Positions 46,516-58,200 of a stretch of 64,000 nt of DNA are shown in pieces. Position 1 is the stretch's first letter, and each line of letters starts with the position of its first letter. Origin of the DNA: Pithys albifrons albifrons (Eukaryota > Chordata > Aves > Passeriformes > Thamnophilidae); assembly GCF_047495875.1 (NCBI RefSeq), contig NC_092480.1, positions 744,001 to 808,000 on the forward strand. Direction: 5' to 3'. The position numbers and the translations under genes are program-made. The notes below the pieces were generated by a model. That model was not told where the DNA came from, ran no database searches, and was given only the letters and a program-made list of their open reading frames with translations.

Positions 46516-49028
46516 TGCTGGAATTAACTGGAGTTGTTACTACAATGAATTTACTGCAATTGTTAATTTCCTCCCGGTTTCTGAGCATGTTTGTGGTGCC
46601 CAAGGTTTGTTTAACAAATAAGAGACTTCCTGTGACCTAGAAATTGAAAGCAGAATTCACATGAATGACAGACCAGGAGCTGCAACTTTGGAAACTACAA
46701 ACCCTTTCAAACATAGCAATGAAATCAACAATCCTGGGGAGTTTTGGACCCTTCTAGAACACAAAGGTGCAGAGTGAGCAGGATGTGACCTCTCCCAAGG
46801 CTGGCAGAGGGTTCTGGGCCAAGTGCTCAGCCCCAGCCCCACCGAAGTGGAGAAGCCCTGCCCTGTTTGATCCCCCTGGAGGCAGAGTGGGTTGGGAAGG
46901 TGGCACAGCCAGCAGGCTGGGACAGGGTGACAGCAGGGCTGGGGCACAGCAGCTCCCAAGGCTGCAGCACAACCCTGGCAGGTGCCAGCCCTGGAAGGGT
47001 GAGGGGCAGCCAGAAGGCAGCACAGGTGCTCCAGTCACGGGTCACAGCAGCCCAGTTAAGCCACCACAGCCCCAACTGGGACACAGGAGGCTGATCTCTG
47101 CTGTCACATGGATGCACCTTGTGCCTCCAAACTGTCTCACAATTAATCAAGAGCTTCAGCCAGGCCAGGGACTTCTCAGGAGCCATTTATCACAATAATT
47201 AAAAAAATAAAACCAAGGCATTCCAAGGATTCTGGAGCCATCAGTCCACGAGCAGAGGAGGGGAAAAGCTTTCCCTGGACTCTGAGGTTGCCTTTTTTCA
47301 GCCTTTCTCCAGCCCCAAGAGGTGACAGCTCAGGAACCTGCCCCACCTTCCCCACTCAGCCTTGCTTCCCTCTCCCTGCCTTCCTCAGATTCCACTCCCT
47401 TGGTGTGTTTTGTTTCAGCCACCCAATCAAAAGGGAAAAAAACCCCAAAGATTAAGACATAAAAGTTTATTGATTGATTTAAAATTCTGCTTCGAAACAA
47501 ACGCTCTGGATTGCAAAGCTTGTATTTCACCCTGGAAAGGGCTGGAGGAACAGAGGAAACACCACGGGAAGGAACAGCCTCATCTCAGAGCATGTATTTT
47601 GTCTTCATTATGCCCCTGAGAAGGTGTTAATATACAATGTACAAGGTATTAATCACCCCTCTAACTTCCACATGCGAAATGCATCATTAACACTCCTGCT
47701 GCTCTCAATTAGTTGCTGTCTGGGAAGGAGGGGAACAGGGACAGGTTCCCTCACTAAATTTGGTTTCATTCCCAAAGAGTGGGGGCCATAAAAGCAGCCT
47801 GGGTGAAGCTCCTGCACTCCCCCCACTCCAAGGGGCTGCAGCAGGATGAGGAAAGGCTTTTAATTGATGGGCAATTAGAAAGAGGCAACGCTGAGGATGT
47901 TTTCAGGCAACCAGGTAATTTGGAAGTGTGAATCCCATTTTCGGGAGCGATTCAAGTACTTTGGGACAGATTTTCAAAGGATACCAACCTCCAAAAGAGG
48001 AGACAAGCACCTCGTGGGGTTTTTGAGGGCCCCTCAACTAAGGTCCCCAATGCTGTTGATCCTTTCATTTATAAAAAAGGGCTTTGAAGTTTTTTTGATC
48101 CAAAGTCTTAGAAGTTTTCTGGTTCAGATACAACATCTCCTGCAGAGAAGATCTGTCTGTTTATCAGCTGTGAAACTCTCATCCTTCCCAGACTCCTTTG
48201 GCAAAGGACACGAGGCTCAAAGTCCCTTGTTCAGTGACCTGTCCCCGAGGGCAGCTCAGTGTCTGCCCCTGGGGTTCCACCCAAACCTGGATGGGCTTCA
48301 TTCCTGGGAGCTCCTGAGGGCCACCAAGAGATCAGCTGGAAAATGTTCCACCCAGCCCAACTCTCCCAAGTCTCATGGTGGTTCTTTCAGAAATTTGGCT
48401 TCACTGGCAAAGCTGGAGCAGCTCAAAGGAGCTCCTTAAAGACACAACTCTGAAAGCTGAAACCCTTTGCTAAAGCAGCTCCCACTTAGAGAGCAGGGAG
48501 GTTGTCCAGGCCCCCTTCCAAAACAACCTGCCATGGGCCTTCTTGAGCTCTGTCCAGCTCCTGCTGAGGCAGAGCCTTCAGAACGCATCCAACCACAAGC
48601 TACAGTTGCCATTCATGGCTAATTGACCACTAGCCTTAGGGGAGACACCAGAGTTTCTAATTACTCTCACTTCTCAAAAGTGTCTGTCTTGGTTCTAGGC
48701 AGAGTTCCTTGAGCTCCAGTTCCTTGCAAGTGGCTCCTACTGTACTTTCTTCGATAAAAAACTGGAGTCACCTTGGCAGTGGGAAGAAAAAATAGGCTTT
48801 TGTACAAAGAGAAAGACATCCTGAGCCCCAGGAGGATGAGTCACCTCTGAGGGAACACAGGCCAGTTCCTCCTGCTGCCTTCAGGAGATGAGACACCTCA
48901 TGAAGGGAAGTGGGATGGATCAGGATCAGTGGGTGGGAAATGAGCTCTCCACAAAAAATTAACACAGATACGGCCCCACTTGGCCCCACAGTGTCAGAGC
49001 AGCCCTGGGGAGACTCCTTGGCTGAACA
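46516..49028. other. Non-coding DNA with candidate conserved and fossil-repeat blocks
   Basis: No gene is recognised. An AT-rich stretch at about 47605-47720 looks constrained. At about 47925-48060 a block with GACAGATTTTCAAAGGATACC and AAGCACCTCGTGGGGTTTTTG is reminiscent of an old amniote repeat. Confidence 0.45.
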
Positions 49029-49070
49029 CAGGACAGGACAGGACAGGACAGGACGGAAGGAAGGAAGGAG
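49029..49070. repeat. Microsatellite (AGGAC)n then (GGAA)n
   Basis: Five copies of AGGAC followed by GGAAGGAAGGAAGGAGG, leading into the larger array that starts about 70 bp further on. Confidence 0.93.
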
Positions 49071-49135
49071 GCACCCAAGGGTGCACAGCTGGGGGGTGGG
49101 GGTGGAGTGCAGGGGCAAATCTGCAGCACAAGCTC

Positions 49136-50066
49136 TGCTGCCATTCCTGCAATGCCATCCCTGCAATGCCATCCCAAGGCCTGCCCTGCCATCCCAAGCT
49201 GCCATCCCTACATTGCCATCTCAAAGCTGCCACCCCTACCCCATGCCATGCCAAAGCTGCCACCCCGACAATGTCATGCCAGCCCTACAATGCCATCCCA
49301 AAGCTGCCACCCCAACAATGTCATGCCAGCCCTACAATGCCATGCCAAAGCCTGCCCTGCCATCCCAAGCTGCCATCCCTACCCCATGCCATGCCAAAGC
49401 TGCCACCCCGACAATGTCATGCCAGCCCTACAATGCCATGCCAAAGCCTGCCCTGCCATCCCAAGCTGCCATCCCTACAATGCCATGCCAAAGCTGCCAG
49501 CTCTACAATGCCATGCCATCCCTACAATGCCATCCCAAAGCCTGCCCTGCCATCCCAAGCTGCCATCCCTACAATGCCATCCCAAAGCTGCCAGCTCTAC
49601 AATGCCATGCCATCCCTACAATGCCATCCCAAAGCCTGCCCTGCCATCCCAAGCTGCCATCCCTACAATGCCATCCCAAAGCCAGCCCTGCCATCCCTAC
49701 AATGCCATCCCTACAATGCCAGCCCTCCAATGCCATCCCCAAAGCTGCCATCCCTCCAATGCCATGTCAAAGCTGCCATCCCTCCAATGCCATCCCTCCA
49801 ATGCCATCCCTCCAATGCCATCCCTCCAATGCCATCCCTCCAATGCCATCCCCAAAGCTGCCATCCCTCCAATGCCATCCCTCCAATGCCATCCCTCCAA
49901 TGCCATCCCTCCAATGCCATCCCCAAAGCTGCCATCCCCAAAGCTGCCATCCCTCCAGTGCCATCCCTCCAGTGCCATCCCTCCAGTGCCATCCCTCCAG
50001 TGCCATCCCTCCAGTGCCATCCCTCCAGTGCCATCCCTCCAGTGCCATCCCAAAGCTGCCAGCCCT
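49136..50066. repeat. Minisatellite family, 14-bp unit with roughly 94-bp higher-order repeat
   Basis: The basic unit is CCATCCCTCCAATG (14 bp). The left half (to about 49700) is organised into longer units of about 94-96 bp marked by AAAGCCTGCCCTGCC at about 49347, 49443, 49537 and 49631. The right half is plain 14-mers interrupted by CCCCAAAGCTG. The final block switches from CCAATG to CCAGTG for seven consecutive units. Frames of 350-450 codons across it reflect a stop-free repeat and are not proteins. Confidence 0.96.
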
Positions 50067-53000
50067 ACCTGCAGAGAGTCCCTGGAGCTGCTCACTCCCC
50101 ACAGAAGGCACCAGGATTCAGCTCTTCTCCCCCCATGTGAGAAGCAATAAACAAAGAACTCCCACACCGAGGAAGGCACAGACAAACCCCAAGCCCTTCC
50201 CAACTCCCAGGAGCTCTGTGCATCCTCCTCTAACTGTGGCAGCAAATCCCACTTAATCCCCCTCATTTCATCACGTGAGCTGTTAAATAAAATAGCCTTT
50301 TGTTTAAAAGCAGCACTACTGGTGGCAGAGCTGCTGCCTCAGCCTCCAGTTCAGCACAAAGCCCTCCATCCCTCAGCATCCCCTGCTCTCCACCATCCTC
50401 CAGGGGTGGCTCTTGCACAGCAGCCCATGGGGAAGAAGCCAAGCCAAAAAGTTCCCACGTGCTGGAGACCTGAACCCACCCAGTGGAACAGGTTGCTATG
50501 GTTGCCAAGATTTAATCCAAAATGATACAGGTATAAAAAAGAGAAAAATGTAGTGATTAAAAATAAATAAATAGACAAATCTGGGCCTCGTGCCATGAAA
50601 AATGTGAAGTTGTCCTTGACTCCGGTAGCAAATGAGGCATGAAATGTATCAAAATGTGATATCGAATGTAAGGATGTATTTAATATTTTACAACACTGGA
50701 AATCTTGTTACAAAAGAGTTAGATCATAAATCAAGCCGAGAGGGGCCAGTTCTTCCCTTCTCTCTCCCCTCTCTTTACCTCCAACTGTTCCTAGGAAAGT
50801 TTGAGCAGCCAAATCATTTACTGGAGAAAAGAAAACTGAACATCACTCAGGAGAAAACTGGAGGGGCTTCATTTGTCCATCACCAGCAACAACTTCTCAT
50901 TCATCACCTGTTCTGCTTGAGAGTCGCTGCCAATTTCTGCAGATGTCGGTCCCTCCACAGCTCTTTCCTTCAGAAAGGGCTTCAGACCTTGAGACAAACC
51001 CCTGCACAAAGGAAATGTCCAGCAGTTCATTTAACCTGCTGTGTTAATTGCCTCCTGGCCCACCAGTTTCCAGCTTATCACTTGTTTGGACAGAGAAATC
51101 TGTGGCTGTCCTGGAATGATTTTGCTCCCTGATTTTCACAGCCCCAGCGGCTGCTGGAGAAGATCAGCCCCATCCCAGCAGCTCCAGAGCTGGGGAATTC
51201 AGGGAATTCAGCTGGCAAAGCACAGGCTCAGCAGGTGGGAGCTCCTCTGCAGGGCTCCAAGGCAAGAGATGAAATCCATATTTCACTCCTTTTCCCTCTT
51301 ACTGCCCAGAAACACACACTCTTTTCATCACTGCTTTTGGTTCAGCAGCTCCTGAAAATGAAACCCCAGGAAGGTAAAGAGGTTTTAGGGAGATGGTGTC
51401 TACACTGGAGAAATGGATTTATTTATTTTTTAAACACACTGCATTAAATTTAACTAAGCCTGTGGTAGATGCAGCTCTGGAACCAAGGCATTAAATCCCA
51501 GCCCCTGGCCATGGGAAAGGAGCAGTTTAAATTTCAGTCCCACTCTTGCCCACCCTGCACCTCAAGTCCTGTTTGTCACCGTGGGAAAGGACAGGTTTAT
51601 TCACACATTCCAGAAAAAACCCATCATCCTCCTCCTCTCAGAGTCCAGAAATGGTGTCACTGACTCCACCAGGTCTGTCTTCCAAACTGTGCTTTACCCA
51701 GCTACGTTTCCAAGCTGCTTTCCCACGGAAACCAGGCTGAGGGAACCCACCTGCAGCACCTTGGGCAGAGCCGACTCCCCCCAGCCCTTCCACGAAACCA
51801 CAGGCAGAGAGAGCCACTCTCAGCACCCCCAGGGTCAGGCAGGATGCAGTGCAAGCTCACTTCTTGTTAGGGAATTTACACACAATGCAGCTTTTTCTGT
51901 GGCTGAGGCATTCAGTCAGAGCTTGAAATTATTTAGTTATCAAAGAATCCAACCATGAGAAAGAAATCCAGAGGAAATGAGGCTTCGTTACTCCCACTGC
52001 CACCTTGAAGACTGGGAGAAAAAAAGACAAACATTGATGCTTCCAGTGATGGAGCTTCCAACATTTACCTTGAAATTTATTGCCCAGAGTAATTGAATTG
52101 CTGGATTGCAAACTAACACCTGCTCAAGGCTTTAAAAAGTTCAGCAGAGACAGAGAAAGGCTTTGCTGAAATCCCCACTCAGTGCACCCCACCAGAGCCA
52201 GAGGGGCAGTTCCAGCCTGGAGGAGCCACCCAGCACCTCCCAGAGGACTCACCACTACTGGGAAAGGACAACATTCTGTGTTTCAGGCTGAATAAAACAC
52301 TTTGTTCCAATTCCAGCATTTACAACCTTAATAAAGAGATGAGACAGGTTTCAAAGCAAAGCCCTTCCTTTGTGGCAAACAATCAAAGCAGTTTTTTGGA
52401 AGATGCTAAACCAGCAGCTTTACTCTTTGCTAGAATTTCAGCTTTAACATTTCACTTCCTAAGCATTTGCTTTGTGAGGAATTCCCTGAATTCTGGACAG
52501 AGGCTGCTCCACTCCCAGGTGTCAAACAGCACAGGAGGGTCCCTCTGTCTTGTGTTCACTCATCCTGAACCCCAAAGGGGATTCCTCAGTTAATTCCTAC
52601 AGCAAGCAATGGCAATTGGGTGTGGAGCTTTCTGGGCTTGTTTCCATGGGTCTCCTCCCTTGGAAAGCAGCTTTGTGGTGCAGGGGAGGAGGTTCTGAGC
52701 TGGCCCAGGAGCCCCTGCCCAGCCCAGGCTGTGGAGCTTCCCTGGGACTCTCCTGTCTCCCCCCACAGACCCACCACACAGCATCCCTGTTCCTGCCCTG
52801 CCTGGGCACAGTTTCTGCAACAGCTCCTGCTCTTTTGGCCTTAAATTAGGCAGAGAAACTCCCGTGCAACAACCCTGGGGAGAAGGGTCTGCTCAGAGAC
52901 ACAGCAACCCACCCATGAGCTCCTCCACTGCTCCTCACCCAGAGCTCAGGCAGCTCCCACTGCACTGAACACAAACCCCCTTTGCTCAAGTCCAAAGTGC

Positions 53001-54929
53001 CAACTGACATCTTGATTTCCTTCTCTTGTCTTCCCTCCCATCTCCAGAAGACATTTCCACTCAGCACTCTCTGCCTCAGCAACTCTGAGTAAAACATATG
53101 AAGTGTCTTTTTTCATTTCTCCAAAAAGTAATTAGAAGCAAGAACAGGAGTCAAGAACGTGAACGTTCTCCCTCCTAAAGGAAAGCAGATTTCTAATTAG
53201 CCAAGGAAGCAGCTTCTGTGGGATTCTTTCCCCAAACAGCTGTTGCTGAGGGATCATCTGTCTCTCTTCTTTTCCTCTTTTGCAGTAAAAAGTTCATTTA
53301 TTTTAACATATATAACTGTTGCAGCACCCAATTAAGGCAGACATGGCAAGACTGGAATCAGGGAATACCAGAGTGGAATAAAGATGACTCAGGGAACCTG
53401 AACACACTTCAAGCATCCTGTTCCTCCTGTGCTCCAGGAATGAATACCAGAGGTGGGACCACAGTGCAAGGCCAGGCTCAGCTCAGAGGAGACTGAGGGA
53501 CAGAGCTGTGTCTGTCTGTGGCCCTCTGAGAGCTCAGACACCTCCCACCCAAAGCAGCAAACATTGCACCTTATTTCTACTGGCACCAGTTCCCTTTCCT
53601 CCCTTCCAGGACAGGACAGAGTTGGTTGATTTTAAATCATGGAAAACTCAACACTGATATTGCTTCACACACACAAGATTTTGACATCAAAAAAGGCATT
53701 TTCCACTAAAGAAGGTTCTTCACACAATACCTCTTTTTCTTACCCATTGTCCTTGTTGTTCTTCACTATCAGTTGAACCTGGAAAGTCTGGCAGGTTCCC
53801 CTGAAGGGGCTCTGTGGGAATGTAAATCATGCCCTGCAGAGCAAAGGCACCTTCCAACCTGGCTGTGAAAGGGACCCCCAGCAAGACCCAACCTACAAAG
53901 TCTTGCACATCCTCCTGCTGGGACCAGCCAGGACCGCTCAACTCACTGGGATTAGTTCAGCGGGCAATTCCTCTGCCTGACTGTTGATGGCCAAGAATAA
54001 CAATGTAACAAAGCTAATGATGCCCAGCAAGCCTGAGATCCTTTAGGCTGCCCTTCTGAAGGGGTTCCCATCCATTAGAGCAGCAAGGACGTAGAATTGC
54101 CCTCCCAAAAGTTACAAAGGGGGAACAAACCCCAGAGCACTTTTGAGGTGGTGCTGGTTAAGCCTTGCCAAGGCAGGTCCCTGTGGTTTCAGGCTCATGG
54201 AGTCCCAGTCCAGGCTCAAATCCAACATTCCTTCAGCACATCACGTGGAGAGAGCAGAGCAGTGGGTACAAATGTGCCACACTCGGTGTTTTCAGCCAAG
54301 GATGAAGGTGGCTGTGCATACACAGACATATTGTGCACCCAAGATATCACATCAACAAACACACCTACAAAGGCATTTTGTGCTGAACTCGTTTCCCTCC
54401 AGTCTGTGCCACAGGTTCCCAAAGAACCAGAGCACACAACCAGCACCAGCTGTGGAAATTCGAGTGATCACTCAATAATTCTGCCAAATTCAAGCTGCTT
54501 CACTTCTCTCTGGACAAATCCCTCCCTCTTGGTGAGGCTCAGGTCCCTTCCCAGACTGGCAAGGGGGGTATTGGAGCCTGCAAGTGGGACAGCAAGGGAA
54601 GCACAGCCCCTGAAGGACAACTGGGTATTGCCAACACAAAATAAGCCTGAATTCTTGCCAGCCCAAACCAGGGGTTGAGTCAGACACACAACAAGGAGAG
54701 CTCTCACATCTGTCAGCTGGAAAAGGTCACACAAACCACAGTGTGTGACCTCAGAGGGTGCCCAAGTGCCCAAAGGCAGCCAAGCTCATCATGCACCTTC
54801 CTGTCTGCAGGTAAAGGGTGACCTGCCCAAGGGGAGAAGGGGGAAAAGGGGGAAATGATTAAAAGGAAACCTGTAAGAGTAAAACCAGTCAGAGGTAATT
54901 CCCAAGGGCTCAGTTACACATGACTGGTA
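50067..54929. other. Non-coding DNA
   Basis: No gene is recognised. AT-rich, non-repetitive sequence at about 50585-50745 stands out as a possible conserved element. Other AT-rich pieces lie at 51950-52100 and 53280-53340. Confidence 0.5.
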
Positions 54930-55297
54930 CAAACACAAAAAAAATGATGAGATCTGTATCAAAGCTCTGGGACTGCTCCATCACCATCATAAAGCCAAAC
55001 AAGGGGAGGCCAAAGCCCCAAACACAAAAAAAAATGATGAGATCTGTATCAAAGCTCTGGGACTGCTCCATCACCATCATAAAGCCAAACAAGGGGAGGC
55101 CAAAGCCCCAAACACACAAATAAAATGATGAGATCTGTATCAAAGCTCTGGGACTGCTCCATCACCATCATAAAGCCAAACAAGGGGAGGCCAAAACCCC
55201 AAACACACAAATAAAATGATGAGATCTGTATCAAAGCTCTGGGACTGCTCCATCACCACCATAAAGCCAAGCAAGGGGAGGCCAAAGCCCCAAACAG
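54930..55297. repeat. Tandem repeat, 90-91-bp unit, 4 copies
   Basis: ATGATGAGATCTGTATCAAA recurs at 54944, 55034, 55125 and 55216. Each unit continues with CTCTGGGACTGCTCCATCACC, ATAAAGCCAAACAAGGGGAGG and CCAAAGCCCCAAACACA. Copies are almost identical: differences are A-run length, CAAATAAAATG versus AAAAAAATG, and a few point changes in copies 3 and 4. This suggests recent expansion. Confidence 0.96.
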
Positions 55298-58200
55298 CCC
55301 CAAATCAGAGGGATTTGTGTGCCAAAGGCAAGGCAGGTAAAGCTGGTGCAGCCAAGATGCCCTTGATCTGCACAGCCACAACACCAGGACTGGCTCCTGC
55401 TCAGCCTCAGGGAAACTCAGACACTCTGCAGTCACAGGAGGGGTCAGGAGACAGACACAGCTACAAATTTTCCAATAGCTGAAATGGAGTTTGATCAAAG
55501 GAATGCCTGAGAAATCATCAGTGCATGGCTGGGAGAGAGCACAGAACAGATATTCAGGAGTAATCCTTCACTCCTATCACACATCAGCACGAAGCCAGCC
55601 CTGGTTATTCAGCACATCAACACCAGGTTTCCTCTGCACTTCAGTCCCCATTTCAGTATCTCAATCCAGCATTATAACCCAGTCCATCATAAACATCAGC
55701 TTGATTACAGAGACTCTGCATATAATAAATGTTTATAATGTATATGTAGGAAGAAAAAGACACCTCAATATTTTTGGTTTTGTAAAGACAAATAGCCTCA
55801 ATTGTTTAATCAATAAAAATGCCTCTCCAACTCCTACTGTTATTACAAAGCTATTTCAGACAGAGTGAAAAAGAGCCATTGCACCTGTACTGCTGTCACA
55901 GGAGGCTGAAGGGCAGCAAATGAACTACCTGGACAGGTCCCTGTGCTGCTCCAAGCCTCAATCTCAGCACTGAGCCAGCTGAGGCTCCTCTGTAGCCCAG
56001 GGGTCCTCCAGGACCAGGATGTACCCAGGCCCAGCACCCAGGCCCAGCACCCAGGCACTGAAGGAGGATCCCTCCAGGAACAGACTCTGGCTCAGCCACA
56101 AGCACAGAATCTGCTCTTTGTTCAGCAAATGGCAATGGCAGTGGAGGGGGACACGTGGCTCTGAAGGGTCCTGTGTGTGGACAACAACAGAAGAGCAGCT
56201 GGTGGAGGTCAGTGGGCAGGAATGTGACCCCTTTAAATCCAATCTGTACCAAACCCAGGCACCACAAGTCCCAGCTTCACTCTCTAACTGGGAACAGCCT
56301 TTGCTCAGGGGCAGCTTCAGCTCTGGCATTCCTTCCTCACCTTTGTCTAACCCAGAACCTCCCCGTGGTGACAGGGAAAAGCTCCTGGGCAAGGGTTTCC
56401 CTCAGATCCTCAGGAAAATGTGATTTGCATTGACTGGGACACTCAGGGCTGCTGCAGCTGGAGAGGAGAAACCCCAGGAGTCAGGCAGATGCCACAGATC
56501 CCCACATCCCCATCCACTCTCTTCTGTATCTTTTGCTTCTCCACAACAAAGACATTTTTTCCCCTTTTCTTTTCCCTTTCTTTCCCTGGAGACTGTAAAT
56601 TAACTGTCAGCTCCCTGGTACTTTGTACCCTGTTCTTTCTGGCTCTTTTCCAGATCTCCAGGGTGCCATTCTTTATTTTTTCCCCTCCTTGCTGCTCTCT
56701 TTCCTTCACCCCTGCAGTTGCCCTCGCTCTCCCCTGGGGTTTCTCTCTCTGCACAGCTCCTGGCTGGGGGACTCCTGACCAGCAGAGTCCAGCAAGGCTG
56801 ATCTCACCCGTGCCCTCACCAGGGTAATGTCTCCTCCTCCCTGCCCTCTGCACTCTGGGAATGCAGCCTGGTTGTCCCTTCCTCTGCAGGTGGCAAAGAC
56901 CCAGAGGAAGGGAGGGGGAAAGAGGGACATCTATCAACACAGCCCTCAATATCCCAAAGCTCCCCATCAATCAGAGCCTGAGCTCTTCAGCCCTGCCCAA
57001 GCTGAGGCCCTGCTGGCTGGGGACAGAACTCATTTCAGTTATCAGTGCAGGGAGAGAGATTAGAGATGTTCTGAAGAAGAGAAAAATCAGAGAATGGAGA
57101 AAGAAAAGGCTCTTGCAGAGAGGGAGAAGAGACATTTGCTTGTCAGGCACAAGCAGAAGGCAAGGGAAGAAGATGGGCTGAAGTGAAGGACAGGACAAGG
57201 GGAAAGGCAGACTCCACAGAGCAGGCTCTGCAAACTCCTCTGCCCTGGACTTCAACCCACTTGGAGTAACGAGAAGAAATTGATGTCATGAGCCTTCCTC
57301 CTGCTGCAGCAAACAGAGCTTGAAGCATCTGAACACCCCAGAGGGGATGGGGGAATGGCACTCTCCCCCTCTCATTTGCCCTCCCCATTGGCACACCTCT
57401 CCCTGGGCACACACACGTGGGCACACACGTTCCCCCTGGCTCCTGGGCCCTGGTTTAGGCTCAGGGAATTCTGCAGCTTCCCAGGATGTTCAATGACAGA
57501 CCTGACAGGGACAGCTCTGCCCAAACCCACCCACTGGGGCTTCAACAGTCTCCTCTTCATGCCAACCCTTCCCAAATGTTGCCCAGAGTCCCACCATTGT
57601 TCAGCCCTTCCCAAGAAACCTGCTGGGACACACAGATTTCTACCCCATTCCTACCACCAGCATTATCCCTTTGAGCCTCAGATCCCCCTCCTCCATCTCC
57701 CAGACCCCAAAGTCTTGCCCACCTTGCCCCCTTCCCTGGAGCTCAGGCCCTGGCACAGCTCTGCTTCCCTGAGCTCAGGCACAGGCAGTTCCTAAGCCTG
57801 GCTAAAAGCTCAGCTGAAGCCCAGGCAGAGGGAAGGGCTTGCAGGAGGTGAAATGCAGCCCTTGGGGTGATGTGGGAGCAGGAGGGCCAAGGAGAGGGGC
57901 AGGGGCTGCAGGAGATGGAGCTGGGAAAGCAGGGGGTGCCTTCCAGCCTTTGGGTAAGCAGAAAAACACAAATACCCACAGAGGACAACCCTGAATATGG
58001 GAATATTCACCAGATCACACCATTTTCCAGCTCAGGTTGTTCAGCACCACCCACCTTAGTGCCTACAGAGTGGGCAGAGGGGGCCCTGGGGGGTCCCAGC
58101 TCATCTCAGACAGTCCCAAGGGAGCAGAGGGGGACACAGACTGATGCAGGACCAGCTGCTGCCCTGGGCACAGCACAAGCCTTTCCCAAGCTCCCCCTCA

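Noticed and set aside
48910..50256. Open frame of 448 codons on the plus strand with PSLQCHPSNAIP-type repeats
   Set aside because: It covers the 14-bp minisatellite. Three frames are open in parallel with equivalent low-complexity products.
54930..55297. Repeat-spacer array
   Set aside because: The whole 91-bp unit is repeated, spacers included. There are no cas-like genes and the context is avian.
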